Positions 43,402 through 52,385 of a stretch of DNA of 64,000 nucleotides are shown here, one piece after another. Source of the stretch: JACJYC01 sp964558465. Lineage in GTDB: Bacteria > Bacteroidota > Bacteroidia > Chitinophagales > Saprospiraceae. The stretch covers positions 35,739 through 99,738 of the forward strand of contig CAZLEF010000018.1 of NCBI GenBank assembly GCA_964558465.1, in the 5' to 3' direction. Each line of letters starts with the position of its first letter. The first letter of the stretch is position 1. The notes under the pieces were generated by a model, which saw only the letters and a list, made by a program, of their open reading frames with translations, was not told the origin of the DNA and did not search any database. A program made the translations under genes and the position numbers.

Positions 43402-44376
43402 TCATTTTTTTCGCTCCGTCACAAAAACCACCAGTTCCTCCAGCGCAGTACGGGCAGGCGATTCCGGGAACTCCCGGAGAATGGAAAAAGCCTCGTCCCT
43501 GTACTGGAACATGACTTTTGCCGCATATTCCATGCCGCCGCTGGCCCGGACAAAATCAATAACCATCCTGACTTTATCGGGCTCTTCATTGTATTTCCGA
43601 ATGAACCGAAGCATCTTCAGCCGGGTGGCCCGGTCGGCGTGGTTGAGGGCGTAGATCAGGGGTAATGTAAGTTTTTTCTCCTTGATGTCGATGCCAAGCG
43701 GTTTGCCTACGTCGTCCAGGCCAAAATCAAACAGGTCATCCTTGATCTGAAAGGCGATACCGGTTTTTTCGCCAAAAAGGTGCATCCTGGCAATGATCGA
43801 TTCGTCTTCCGTAGCGGAGGCGGCCCCTGCAGCGCAAGCGGAGGCGATCAGGGAGGCGGTTTTCTGGCGGATGATCTCGAAGTAGACCGTTTCCGTAATG
43901 TCCAGCCGGCGGGCTTTCTCGATCTGGAGCAACTCCCCTTCGCTCATGGCCTTGACGGCATCGGAAATGATATGCAGAAAGCGGTAGTTTTGATTGCGCA
44001 AGGCAAGCAATAATCCCTGAGAGAAAAGAAAATCACCAACCAGTACAGCCACTTTGTTTTTCCAAAGCGCATTGATCGAAAAAAAACCGCGCCGTTCGTA
44101 AGCCTCATCCACAACGTCATCATGAACCAGCGTAGCCGTGTGCAGCAATTCCACCATGGACGCTGCCGTGTGGGTGGCTTCGCTGGTTCCGCCGCAAATT
44201 TTGGCGGAAAGGAATACAAACATCGGGCGCATTTGTTTTCCCTTGCGCCTGACAATGTAATAGGTGATCCTGTCGAGCAAGGGCGCCGAACTGCGCATAG
44301 CCTCCCGGAAACGCGTTTCAAACTCCTTCAGTTCCTTTTCGATGACGGATTGTACGCTCCTGAGGGATTGAGACAT
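43402..44376 (-). CDS. Long-chain polyprenyl diphosphate synthase
   Basis: 324 aa trans-prenyltransferase adding isopentenyl units to an allylic diphosphate, probably making the menaquinone side chain. First Asp-rich motif D86-D-V-V-D90 in TLVHDDVVDEA, second DDLFD in FQIKDDLFDFGLDD; also GKQMRPMFVFLSAK. The residue before the first motif region (ELLHTATLVH) suits long-chain (octaprenyl-type) products. Ends DLVVFVTERKK-like. Single gene; 103 bp separate it from the phosphoesterase gene. Confidence 0.93.
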   Translation of the reverse strand: MSQSLRSVQSVIEKELKEFETRFREAMRSSAPLLDRITYYIVRRKGKQMRPMFVFLSAKICGGTSEATHTAASMVELLHTATLVHDDVVDEAYERRGFFSINALWKNKVAVLVGDFLFSQGLLLALRNQNYRFLHIISDAVKAMSEGELLQIEKARRLDITETVYFEIIRQKTASLIASACAAGAASATEDESIIARMHLFGEKTGIAFQIKDDLFDFGLDDVGKPLGIDIKEKKLTLPLIYALNHADRATRLKMLRFIRKYNEEPDKVRMVIDFVRASGGMEYAAKVMFQYRDEAFSILREFPESPARTALEELVVFVTERKK

Positions 44377-44479
44377 GGTTATTATTTTGCGAGGTAAAGC
44401 TACTGGTTTTACCGGATATAGCGCCCCCCCGCCTGTCTCAGGGGCGATTTATTCCCGCTCCGTTCTTTTTCCAGGCTGC

Positions 44480-46024
44480 CTATTTAATGAAAGCGAACCG
44501 GTTGATGACCTTCCCGCCTGCTTTGATGATCAGCATATATTCTCCGGGGGGCGCCTTGCTGAGGTTGATCGTTTTGGAGATTGCGCCTTTCGGTTCTTTT
44601 GGAAAGGAAAGTTTGGCCATTTCCTTCAGCTCGGTGGTGACCAGTATAATATCAACATCGGAGGGCGCTTCCAATGTAAAATCCATCCGGACCAAACCCT
44701 TTTCATCCGCTTTTAATCTTTGGATGGGCGGCAATTCCGCAATTGGGGGATCCGCCCCCGGAGTTAGTTTCCAGCTCTTGTTTCTCATGACAATGACATC
44801 CCCGGACGGTGGGTTCCAGAGCACCAGACCCAGCGGAGGATCAAAAATATTATGGTGATCTACTTCTCTTACCCGGTCGCCGCCGTCTGTCCGAACGGTT
44901 CGGATCTCCACCTGGCGCTGGTCAACAAAGATCCAGCTGAACTGATTAAAACTCCCGCTGGCCATGGTCCATTTTTTATCATTGTCGTTTGCCCGCAAGG
45001 GCGCCCCCCAGGTGCCTTCCCCCAGGTATATCGTTCCGTTGTTGTCGTCGCGAATAAAACCCCGGTCGCTGCCCGCTTCCTTTGAAGGCCTTACCGGCCA
45101 GGTCATTTTCACGACATGCGCGTCGCATTCTACGACCACGTGTACCTTATATTTATGAAAAAGGGTCGACCAGTTGAGTAAAATATCCTCTCGTTCCAGT
45201 TTACTGCTGGTATGGGGCCGGACGGCCTGATGGTATTGAGCGAACCGCCAGATGGATTGCTGGTTGGCAACAAGATCGCGCTGGAGCCAGTCCCGCTGAT
45301 CGCCGGCAACCGGAATGAGTGTATTGAGGGTGTAGATCCTGAGCAGGTTACCGCCCAGACTCAAGGCAAAATACACATCCGGGCTGGGTGAATCGAACAA
45401 TTCGGCAATGCTGGGGTTGCCCGATTCATGGTTGCCCCGGGCGGCAATCACCGGAAACAACCGCCCGTCGCTGCCGATCGTATATTGCCAGTCATCAAAC
45501 CACTCCTGCCACTCGGAAGGCGAGTCATGCTGCGTCATATCGCCGCCAAACATGATGCAATGCGGGCGAAGTTTGCTCACCACTTTATTGGCGTCCACCC
45601 GGGCCTCCCGGTGATTTCTGGAATCGCCGCCCGCGATGATGGACAAACGCTCGTCGGGGGTGGCCGGCGCCGTCCGGAAGGAGAAACGTTTGCCCGGTCC
45701 TTCCGTGTCAAACACAATGAAATAATAAACGGTACCGGGTTTCAGGCCGGTCAGCCGGACAAAATGGCTGTTCATGCCCTGGGCTTTCGATACCCTGTCT
45801 GGTTTTTGTTTATAGCGATAATTCCTGGCAACCTGGCCGCGATCTTCCGTATCATACAACAAAACCGGTTCGCTCCCGGAGCGCTGATCCCAACCGATGA
45901 CCATGGTGGTGGCCGGGTCGTCCCGCCACATGCAACGCAAACGGCTGATTTTACCCGTTGCAGGTTCGCAAAGGCAAAAAACAAGAAACAGAAAAATGAA
46001 CAATCTCTGGTTAGGTCCTGACAT
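44480..46024 (-). CDS. Secreted metallophosphoesterase, purple-acid-phosphatase-like
   Basis: 514 aa. Signal peptide 1-24. An N-terminal fibronectin-like domain (about 25-120) of the purple acid phosphatase type (HFVRLTGLKPGTVYYFIVFD) precedes a calcineurin-like phosphoesterase domain: IAGGDSRNHRE, IMFGGDMTQHD, IAARGNHESG, and His residues in the C-terminal VVECDAHVVKMTW. Three metal-binding blocks (GD, GGD, GNHE) are visible. A C-terminal beta-sandwich of about 90 residues (ending YMLIIKAGGKVINRFAFIK) may be a T9SS-like or surface domain. It hydrolyses phosphomonoesters or diesters outside the cytoplasm. Confidence 0.9.
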   Translation of the reverse strand: MSGPNQRLFIFLFLVFCLCEPATGKISRLRCMWRDDPATTMVIGWDQRSGSEPVLLYDTEDRGQVARNYRYKQKPDRVSKAQGMNSHFVRLTGLKPGTVYYFIVFDTEGPGKRFSFRTAPATPDERLSIIAGGDSRNHREARVDANKVVSKLRPHCIMFGGDMTQHDSPSEWQEWFDDWQYTIGSDGRLFPVIAARGNHESGNPSIAELFDSPSPDVYFALSLGGNLLRIYTLNTLIPVAGDQRDWLQRDLVANQQSIWRFAQYHQAVRPHTSSKLEREDILLNWSTLFHKYKVHVVVECDAHVVKMTWPVRPSKEAGSDRGFIRDDNNGTIYLGEGTWGAPLRANDNDKKWTMASGSFNQFSWIFVDQRQVEIRTVRTDGGDRVREVDHHNIFDPPLGLVLWNPPSGDVIVMRNKSWKLTPGADPPIAELPPIQRLKADEKGLVRMDFTLEAPSDVDIILVTTELKEMAKLSFPKEPKGAISKTINLSKAPPGEYMLIIKAGGKVINRFAFIK

Positions 46025-46188
46025 CCGGCGGGAGTTTAAGCGCCCAAATTTATAAAGAAGCCTCCATACTGCCTAAGGCTCCATTTGAATCCAATCCGGC
46101 GGCATCCGGCAATAAACCCCGGATTGAATCCGGAAAATTCCGTTCAATTCCAGGCGGAGCGAAGTATATTTGCATCAGGCTATAAAGA

Positions 46189-46216
46189 TTTTCTTGCCGG
46201 AAATATTGTACCTTTG
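46189..46216 (+). promoter_or_regulatory. Promoter of glyA
   Basis: TACCTTTG (46209-46216) fits TAnnTTTG with TTTT (46189-46192) 16 bp upstream. It lies 59 bp before the glyA ATG. A second TATATTTG at 46165-46172 may be an alternative. Confidence 0.5.
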
Positions 46217-46275
46217 GCCCGGATTTTCCAGCCCTTGCCCGATTTACTTTCAATTGATCAAGAAACAGAACAGAA

Positions 46276-47580
46276 ATGACAAAAGATCATCTGGTTTTTA
46301 GTTTAATTCAAAAAGAGCTGGAACGCCAGCGCAAAGGCATCGAGCTCATCGCATCAGAGAACTTCACGAGCCAGGCAACGCTGGACGCCATGGGCAGTTG
46401 CCTGACCAATAAATATGCAGAAGGTTATCCCGGCAAAAGATATTACGGCGGTTGCGAAGTAGTGGACGAGATCGAACAACTGGCGATCGACCGGCTGCAG
46501 GCGCTTTTTGGCGCTGATTACGCCAACGTCCAACCCCATTCCGGCGCACAGGCCAACGCGGCGGTCTTCCTCGCTGTGCTTCAACCCGGCGATCGCATTC
46601 TGGGCTTCGACCTGGCTCACGGCGGACATTTATCGCACGGCTCACCCGTCAATTTCAGCGGCAAGGTTTACGAACCGCATTTTTACGGCGTCGAGGCAGC
46701 AACCGGCCTCATCGATATGGACAAAGTGGCAGCCAAAGCCCTCGAAGTCCGGCCCAAACTCATCATTTGCGGCGCTTCCGCCTATGCCCGTGACTGGGAC
46801 TACCAGCGGTTCCGCGAAATTGCCGACCAAGTGGGCGCTTTGTTATTGGCCGATATTGCCCATCCCGCCGGCCTCATCGCCGCAGGATTGCTCAACAATC
46901 CGATGGACTACTGCCATATCGTGTCGTCAACCACCCATAAAACACTCCGCGGCCCCCGGGGCGGCATCATCATGATGGGGAAAAATTTTGACAACCCCTG
47001 GGGAAGAACCACCCAAAAAGGGGTTCCCATCAAGATGTCGGCGGTACTGAACAGCGGTGTTTTCCCGGGCATGCAAGGCGGCCCGCTGGAACATGTCATC
47101 GCGGCCAAAGCCCAGGCCTTCTGGGAGGCGCTGCAACCGGAATTCAAACAGTACGGCCGCCAGGTGATCAGCAACGCCCAGGCGATGGCCCAGGCGTTTA
47201 TGGATCACGGGTATAACGTCATTTCCGGAGGCACCGACAACCATCTGATGCTCATCGACCTTCGTTCAAAAGGCGTAACCGGCAAAGACGCTGAAAATAC
47301 GCTCGTCCGCGCCGATATTACGGTGAATAAGAATATGGTCCCCTTCGATACGCAGTCGCCGATGGTGACTTCCGGCATCCGGGTTGGAGTGGCCGCGGTT
47401 ACGACCCGGGGGTTCAAGGAAGCGGATTGCCGCAAAACCGTCGCCTGGATCGACAGCATCCTGCAAAATATCCACGACGAAAAACGGATCGAAGATACCC
47501 GCCGGGAGGTCAACGCTTTTATGGAAAATTTCCCGCTTTACGCCGAAGCGACCGTGGCTCATGCCCGCATGGACGTATGA
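46276..47580 (+). CDS. glyA: Serine hydroxymethyltransferase
   Basis: 434 aa cytoplasmic PLP enzyme interconverting serine and glycine with tetrahydrofolate, supplying one-carbon units. Start region IQKELERQRKGIELIASENF, then YPGKRYYGGCEVVDEIEQ, VQPHSGAQANAAVFLAVL, the PLP-lysine motif STTHKTLRGPRGG, and FPGMQGGPLEHVIAAKAQAF. Full length. The last 20 bp overlap the start of the SWIM-domain gene. Confidence 0.97.
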   Translation: MTKDHLVFSLIQKELERQRKGIELIASENFTSQATLDAMGSCLTNKYAEGYPGKRYYGGCEVVDEIEQLAIDRLQALFGADYANVQPHSGAQANAAVFLAVLQPGDRILGFDLAHGGHLSHGSPVNFSGKVYEPHFYGVEAATGLIDMDKVAAKALEVRPKLIICGASAYARDWDYQRFREIADQVGALLLADIAHPAGLIAAGLLNNPMDYCHIVSSTTHKTLRGPRGGIIMMGKNFDNPWGRTTQKGVPIKMSAVLNSGVFPGMQGGPLEHVIAAKAQAFWEALQPEFKQYGRQVISNAQAMAQAFMDHGYNVISGGTDNHLMLIDLRSKGVTGKDAENTLVRADITVNKNMVPFDTQSPMVTSGIRVGVAAVTTRGFKEADCRKTVAWIDSILQNIHDEKRIEDTRREVNAFMENFPLYAEATVAHARMDV

Positions 47581-48850
47581 CCAAATCGCAGCTTTGTCGC
47601 CCGACGCGGCCGTCCTCAGCAGGGGAAGGGGCATTTCTTTTGCCCGGCAACGCTGGAAACTCCTGGAAGGCAATGAAACCCTGATCTGGGGAGAATACGA
47701 AGGGGGCGGCAACCGGTTGTACCGCGCCGCAGCCATGCCGGGAGAAAGCCGTTTTGCCTGCACCTGCAAGGCGCCGGCTCCCTGCAAACATGTCATCGGC
47801 CTGCTCTTTCTCCTGATCCGCGAAAACGAACTGTTCAGGATAACCGGCGACGTTCCCGACTGGGTAAAAACCGCCTTCCTGCCTTCCGGTGAAAAACAGC
47901 CGAAAGCCGCGGGCGATGCTGTTTTCCAATCGGATCCCCGGCGGATTGAACAAATGCGGGAAGGCCTCGTTTTTCTCGAAGATTGGCTCAACAATCTGAT
48001 CAAACTAGGTTTTGCTGCTTTTGCCCAGCCCCGCGACCGCGCCTGGGAAACCATTGCCGCCCGGATGGTCGACGCCAAACTCGGGGGGGTAGCCCGCCGC
48101 CTGCGCCTCCTGGGCCAACGGCCTCGCAATGACAACTGGCATGCTTTCATGTTGGGTGAGGTGGCTGATCTTTATTTATTGTGCAAAGCCTTCCAACGCC
48201 TGGAATCGCTCCCTGAAAACCTTCAACGCGATGCCCTTGTCGCTGCCGGGGTGAACGTCAAAAAGGAAGAGGTGTGGGCCCAACCCGCAATATCCGGCCA
48301 TTGGCTCATCGCCGGCCAATGGAACGGAACCGAAGAAAAACTCCATTTTCGCCGCACCTGGCTGCTGGGTGAAAAAACTGGAAGGATCGCTCTGCTCCTG
48401 GATTTTGCATGGGGAAATCCGCCGGTTTTTGAAACCCGGTGGATCACCGGCGCCGTCCTGCAAGGCGAACTCGCTTTTTACCCGGGCAGTTACCCTCTCA
48501 GGGCCATCGTCAGGCGGTTCGAATGGTCTTCAAAACCCTTTGAAACCCCGGATGGCTGCGCTGATTGGGCTGCTTTTCAGAAAAAACTGGCTGAAGGACT
48601 GAGCGCCAATCCCTGGACCCTTGTTTTTCCTGCCTACCTGACCGGGGTCGTTCCAGCCTATAAAGATGGGAACCTGTGGCTGGTGGATTCAAAAGGACAA
48701 TGCGCACAGGTCGCCACCGGCGATCAAGGTCCCTGGCCTCTGCTGGCATTGAGCGGCGGATATCCCATCAGCGTTTTTGGGGAATGGGAAGACCAGTTGT
48801 TCCGGCCGTTGTCGGTTTTTTTGGAGGGGAGGGTGGTGGTAATTGATTGA
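47561..48850 (+). CDS. SWIM zinc-finger protein
   Basis: 429 aa. A SWIM zinc finger near residues 60-85 has the CxC...CxH pattern (FACTCKAPAPCKHVIGLL). The remainder has no recognised domain. SWIM proteins bind DNA or proteins; many bacterial ones sit near helicase, VWA or MoxR genes, which are not seen here. The ATG at 47561 (MPAWTYDQIAALSPDAAVL) lies inside glyA, a 20-bp overlap in another frame; an earlier start would run further into glyA without support. The stop codon lies inside a GATTGAATC word array. Confidence 0.85.
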   Translation: MPAWTYDQIAALSPDAAVLSRGRGISFARQRWKLLEGNETLIWGEYEGGGNRLYRAAAMPGESRFACTCKAPAPCKHVIGLLFLLIRENELFRITGDVPDWVKTAFLPSGEKQPKAAGDAVFQSDPRRIEQMREGLVFLEDWLNNLIKLGFAAFAQPRDRAWETIAARMVDAKLGGVARRLRLLGQRPRNDNWHAFMLGEVADLYLLCKAFQRLESLPENLQRDALVAAGVNVKKEEVWAQPAISGHWLIAGQWNGTEEKLHFRRTWLLGEKTGRIALLLDFAWGNPPVFETRWITGAVLQGELAFYPGSYPLRAIVRRFEWSSKPFETPDGCADWAAFQKKLAEGLSANPWTLVFPAYLTGVVPAYKDGNLWLVDSKGQCAQVATGDQGPWPLLALSGGYPISVFGEWEDQLFRPLSVFLEGRVVVID

Positions 48851-49000
48851 ATCGATTGGTTCGATTGAATCGATTGGTTCGATTGGCGGCTGTGGGTTCG
48901 CATCAACAAATCAACAAATCAACGCATCAACAAATCAACAATTGATTGTCCATAGATCCAAAGGACCCTCCATAGGAGTTCCATGAACCTTTGGAGGATT
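48843..49000. repeat. GATTGAATC/GATTGGTTC and AAATCAAC arrays with hairpins
   Basis: GATTGAATC and GATTGGTTC words (48844-48885) contain the SWIM-gene stop codon. AAATCAAC units with one GCATCAAC variant follow (48900-48939). Then TCCAAAGG (48957-48964) faces its complement CCTTTGGA near 48990-48997. A further 12-bp palindrome CCTGCCGGCAGG lies near 49006-49017. There is no gene up to the Uma2 start. Confidence 0.8.
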
Positions 49001-49116
49001 CCTGCCTGCCGGCAGGGTGAGGAATTCAGTCTTTCACTTGACACCGGCGCGGCAGAACAATTCCTGAATTCTTTGTGGTAATAAAAAAAATCCTTAATTT
49101 TACCGTAAAGCCAAAA

Positions 49117-49686
49117 ATGACTACTTCAATTTCGATAAAAGACCTGCCTTTGCTGGAATGGACGGTCGGGCGGTACCACCGGTTGACAGAGGAAGGCATT
49201 TTGGAAGAGGACGATAAAATTGAATTGCTCAACGGACAATTAATAAAAATGAGCCCGGTTGGTATCCTGCACGCAGCATGCGTGAAAAAACTTCGCAAAT
49301 TACTTGGGAAAATATTGCCGGACGAAATCGTTATTGGCATTCAGGACCCTGTGATTCTGAATGATCTTTCCGAGCCTGAACCGGACATTTCCATCCTTCG
49401 CCCCAAAGATGATTTTTATGCGGACGATAAACCACAGTCCGAAGATATTTTTTTCCTCATCGAAGTCGCAGATACTTCACTGGAAAAAGATCGGGAGGTT
49501 AAATTGCCGCTGTATGCCCGTGCCGGCGTTCCAGAGGTCTGGATCGTTAATCTGGCTGAAAAAACGGTCGAACAATACCAACAACCCGATAAAGAAGGCT
49601 ACCGCTCTGTCGGCGTTTTTCGAAAAGGACAATCCCTCAGCAATGATCTAATACCCGATATTTCTGTAAAAGATATCCTCCCCTGA
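49117..49686 (+). CDS. Uma2 family (DUF820) PD-(D/E)XK nuclease-fold protein
   Basis: 189 aa from ATG 49117 (MTTSISIKDLPLLEW); a longer frame from 49075 adds 14 residues of low quality. Conserved Uma2 signatures: GILEEDDKIELLNGQLIKMSP, EPEPDISIL with the active-site Asp, IFFLIEVADTSLEKDR...K with the second acid and Lys, and YARAGVPEVWIVNL. Uma2 is abundant in Cyanobacteria and in some Bacteroidota and Chloroflexota; its biological role is not settled. It converges on the epimerase gene, with only word repeat between. Confidence 0.9.
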   Translation: MTTSISIKDLPLLEWTVGRYHRLTEEGILEEDDKIELLNGQLIKMSPVGILHAACVKKLRKLLGKILPDEIVIGIQDPVILNDLSEPEPDISILRPKDDFYADDKPQSEDIFFLIEVADTSLEKDREVKLPLYARAGVPEVWIVNLAEKTVEQYQQPDKEGYRSVGVFRKGQSLSNDLIPDISVKDILP

Positions 49687-49722
49687 CTTACAACTTACGA
49701 CTTACAACTTCTTACAATCAGT
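49683..49722. repeat. CTTACAA/CTTACGA word array at convergent stops
   Basis: ACTTACAACTTACGACTTAC and onward lies across the Uma2 stop and the last codons and stop (49695-49697) of the epimerase gene. Confidence 0.75.
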
Positions 49723-50936
49723 TCCAAACACATCCGCCCGTTGTGGTAAGGACATTTCCAGAACCCCGCCTTGTCCTCTTCCAGTGACGGAATACCCTCC
49801 GGTGAAACCTTCCAGAACCATTCGCCGCCGGCTTTGTCCTTCACTTCTTTCCGGATAAAGGCCCAACAATCGAGCGCAGCCTTCCGGTATCTGGGCTCCC
49901 CTGAAAGCTGGAAGGCGTTCCAAAACCCGACCACCGCTTCTGCCTGTACCCACCAAATGCGGTCTTTATCCAGCCTTTGGTTGCCAGGGAAGGCTTCGTT
50001 GATGACCGCCCCGTCCGGATCGACCGCCTCCCGCAAGGTGGTATCCGCAATCTGCACACTGATCTTGCGGACTTCTTCCGATAATTTCGGATCACCGACG
50101 GCTTCTGCGGCCGCCCAGAGCAACCAACTTGCCTCGATATCATGGCCAAACGAAATCGTATCCGATTTCAACCCCCAGTTTTCGTCAAAAAACAGGTGGA
50201 TATGGCCCGTATAGGGGTCAATGAACCGGTCGAGAAAAAGCCGGATCAGGTTTTTAAGCGATCCCCGCACGGGTTCGGCGCCGGAAGCATGCAGTAAGGT
50301 CGTATAAGCCTCCAGTAAATGCAGGTGGGTATTTTGTGTTTTGGCTTCGTTGGCGTCCTTGTCGCTCAGGCGGAGGTCTTCCAGCAGTTTCCAGTCCCTG
50401 GAATAGGCCTCGAAATAGCCGTTGGCGTTTTTGTCCAGGGTGTGCCGTTCCAGCAGCCAATAAATTTCCATTGCCAGTTTGAGGCTTTCCGGATCCCGGG
50501 TCAACAGGTAGTACCCGGAAAGGGCATAAATGGCAAAAGCCTGGGCGTATACCTGCTTTTTGGTCTGCAGCGGAGCGCCCTGGTAATCTACCGACCAATA
50601 GACCCCTCCCTCCAGGCCGTCCCAAAAATGGGATTTGAGGTATTGGAAGGCGCGGTTGGCGGTCGGGGAGTAGAGGGTAAGAGCGTGAGAGGAGGTGAGA
50701 GGGGGTGAGAGGGCTGCAGCGCTGAAGGCCCAGAGAATGCGGGTATTGAGGATCACCCCTTTCTCCGCACGGGGATGCAGTTTCCCGGCGCCGTCTATCC
50801 GGCCGTAAAAACCGCCGTTTTCCAGGTCGGTCATGCGCCGTATCCACCAGGTCAGGATTTGGTGCAGTTCTGTCTGGAATCCTGCCGCAAGATCGGCCTC
50901 AGGGCTGCCGGCGGCCAAATCGGCTTGTTCCGTCAT
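49695..50936 (-). CDS. AGE-family epimerase (mannobiose/cellobiose 2-epimerase-like)
   Basis: 413 aa cytoplasmic (alpha/alpha)6-barrel enzyme. In the B. fragilis mannan pathway this family turns beta-1,4-mannobiose into mannosylglucose, the substrate of the adjacent GH130. Motifs: GGFYGRID, GVYWSVDYQG, NTHLHLLEAYT with catalytic-type His, FGHDIEASWLL, WWVQAEAVVGFWNAF, FWKCPYHNGRMCLELI. The ATG overlaps the GH130 stop by 4 bp, supporting a linked role. Residues about 77-94 (SPPLTSSHALTLYSPT) are encoded by in-frame CTCTCACC words at 50669-50713, replacing a loop of the barrel. The final residues (SCKS) come from another word array. Confidence 0.9.
   Translation of the reverse strand: MTEQADLAAGSPEADLAAGFQTELHQILTWWIRRMTDLENGGFYGRIDGAGKLHPRAEKGVILNTRILWAFSAAALSPPLTSSHALTLYSPTANRAFQYLKSHFWDGLEGGVYWSVDYQGAPLQTKKQVYAQAFAIYALSGYYLLTRDPESLKLAMEIYWLLERHTLDKNANGYFEAYSRDWKLLEDLRLSDKDANEAKTQNTHLHLLEAYTTLLHASGAEPVRGSLKNLIRLFLDRFIDPYTGHIHLFFDENWGLKSDTISFGHDIEASWLLWAAAEAVGDPKLSEEVRKISVQIADTTLREAVDPDGAVINEAFPGNQRLDKDRIWWVQAEAVVGFWNAFQLSGEPRYRKAALDCWAFIRKEVKDKAGGEWFWKVSPEGIPSLEEDKAGFWKCPYHNGRMCLELIVRSCKS
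50669..50713. repeat. In-frame CTCTCACC-word segment within the epimerase gene
   Basis: Plus strand GAGCGTGAGAGGAGGTGAGA and following GGGGGTGAGAGGG; the same word as the 23096-23164 array. Reading frame is kept. Confidence 0.75.
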
Positions 50937-52111
50937 AAAGGGTTATTTTTCAGGAAACGGATATTTTTTTCGATCAGACTGATCCGGGTCTGAACGCTGG
51001 CGGCGGATCTGAAACCATCCGGGGGTGTATTTTGCACATAGTCCAGCAGGCGGTCGATCGCAGTGGCAGCCACGTGCATCCGGGTATCCGACGAGCCGTA
51101 ATAGATGTACACCTCCCCGTTTTCGCGGGCGATCCAGCCGTTGCTGAACACCACGTTGGATACGTCCCCTACCCGTTCATCATCTTCCGGCGCGATAAAA
51201 TGGCCCGCCGGCGCGTGGGTGATCTCCCAGGGTTTTTCCAGGCTGGTCATGAAAAGATAAAGTACGTACCGCAGGCCGGCAGCCGTATTGCGCACGCCGT
51301 GGGCCAGGTGCAACCAGCCTTCCCGGGTTTTGATGGGGTGCGGACCCTGTCCGTTTTTGACCTCTTTGATGGTATGGTACACTTTCCGGTCGACGATCAC
51401 TTCCTGTTTCACTTCGGCGTTTACCATCGAGGGCGTCAGTCCCCAACCGATGCCGCCGCCGCTGCCCACGCTGATGAAGCCGTCTTGCGGGCGGGTATAC
51501 AGCGCGTATTGGCCGTCGACAAATTCGGGGTGCAATACCACGTTGCGCTGTTGCCCGGAGTAGGTGATCAGGTCAGGCAGTCGTTCCCATCCGATCAGGT
51601 CGCGGGTGCGGGCTATGCCGCATTGGGCCTCTGCCGCCGTAGTGTCGTCGGGCCGGGTTTTGTCCTTTCTTTCGGTGCAGAACAGGCCGTAGATCCAGCC
51701 GTCCTCGTGCCGGGTCAGGCGCATATCGTACACGTTGGTATCCGGGTCGGCCGTTTCGGGCATCACCACCGGAAAATCCCAAAACCGGAAGTTGTCCACC
51801 CCGTTGGGGCTTTCAGCAACGGCAAAAAAGGACTTCCGGTCGACCCCTTCCACCCGCACCATCAGCAGGTATTTCCCGTTGAAATACATGGCCCCGGAAT
51901 TGAAGGTGGCGTTGATCCCCTGGCGTTCCATCAGGAAAGGATTGGAATCAGGGTCCAGGTCGTACCGCCAGATCAGGGGGGCATGCGCCGCGGTGAGTAC
52001 CGGGTATTGATAGCGGGTATAAATGCCGTTGCCGCCCGGCTTCGGCTGGTTGGGCCGGGAAAGTAATGCCTCGTGTTCGGCAATCAGTTTTTTTAATGCG
52101 GATGAAAACAT
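50933..52111 (-). CDS. GH130 glycoside phosphorylase (mannosylglucose phosphorylase-like)
   Basis: 392 aa cytoplasmic five-bladed beta-propeller enzyme. Family GH130_1 phosphorolyses 4-O-beta-mannosyl-glucose to mannose 1-phosphate and glucose. Clear matches: NPFLMERQGINATFNSGAM, YLLMVRVEGVDRKSFFAVAESPNG, TNVYDMRLTRHEDGWIYG with likely catalytic D129, and GPHPIKTREGWLHLAHGVR. It is the gene upstream of and 4-bp overlapping the AGE epimerase, the same pairing as in Bacteroides mannan loci. The 5' side is repeat: GTTGATTT units begin 4 bp upstream of the ATG, so its own promoter is unlikely or unusual. Confidence 0.94.
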   Translation of the reverse strand: MFSSALKKLIAEHEALLSRPNQPKPGGNGIYTRYQYPVLTAAHAPLIWRYDLDPDSNPFLMERQGINATFNSGAMYFNGKYLLMVRVEGVDRKSFFAVAESPNGVDNFRFWDFPVVMPETADPDTNVYDMRLTRHEDGWIYGLFCTERKDKTRPDDTTAAEAQCGIARTRDLIGWERLPDLITYSGQQRNVVLHPEFVDGQYALYTRPQDGFISVGSGGGIGWGLTPSMVNAEVKQEVIVDRKVYHTIKEVKNGQGPHPIKTREGWLHLAHGVRNTAAGLRYVLYLFMTSLEKPWEITHAPAGHFIAPEDDERVGDVSNVVFSNGWIARENGEVYIYYGSSDTRMHVAATAIDRLLDYVQNTPPDGFRSAASVQTRISLIEKNIRFLKNNPL

Positions 52112-52385
52112 TATGTTGATTTGTTGATTTGTTGATTTGTTGATTTGTTGATTTGAACAGACCGTCTACCGCAGGCCGTCCACCGTCTACCGCGAGCCAT
52201 GGGCTGTGAGCCGTGGGCCGTCTATCGTCCACCGTCTTCCGTGAGCCGTAAGCCGTCCACCGTAAGCCGTCCACCGTAAGCCGTCCACCGTCTTCCGCAG
52301 GCCGTCCACCGTCTTCCGTGAGCCGTAGGCCGTCCACCGTCTACCGTCCACCGTAAGCCGTCTACCGTAAGCCGTCCACCGGATA
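52112..52385. repeat. GTTGATTT array and GTAAGCCGTCCACC 14-bp array
   Basis: Five exact GTTGATTT units (52115-52154) are followed by about 220 bp of degenerate words around CCGTCCACCGTCTACCG, including consecutive exact copies of the 14-mer GTAAGCCGTCCACC (near 52246-52287). The right end encodes the last five residues and the stop of the symporter. There is no gene in the gap. Confidence 0.9.
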
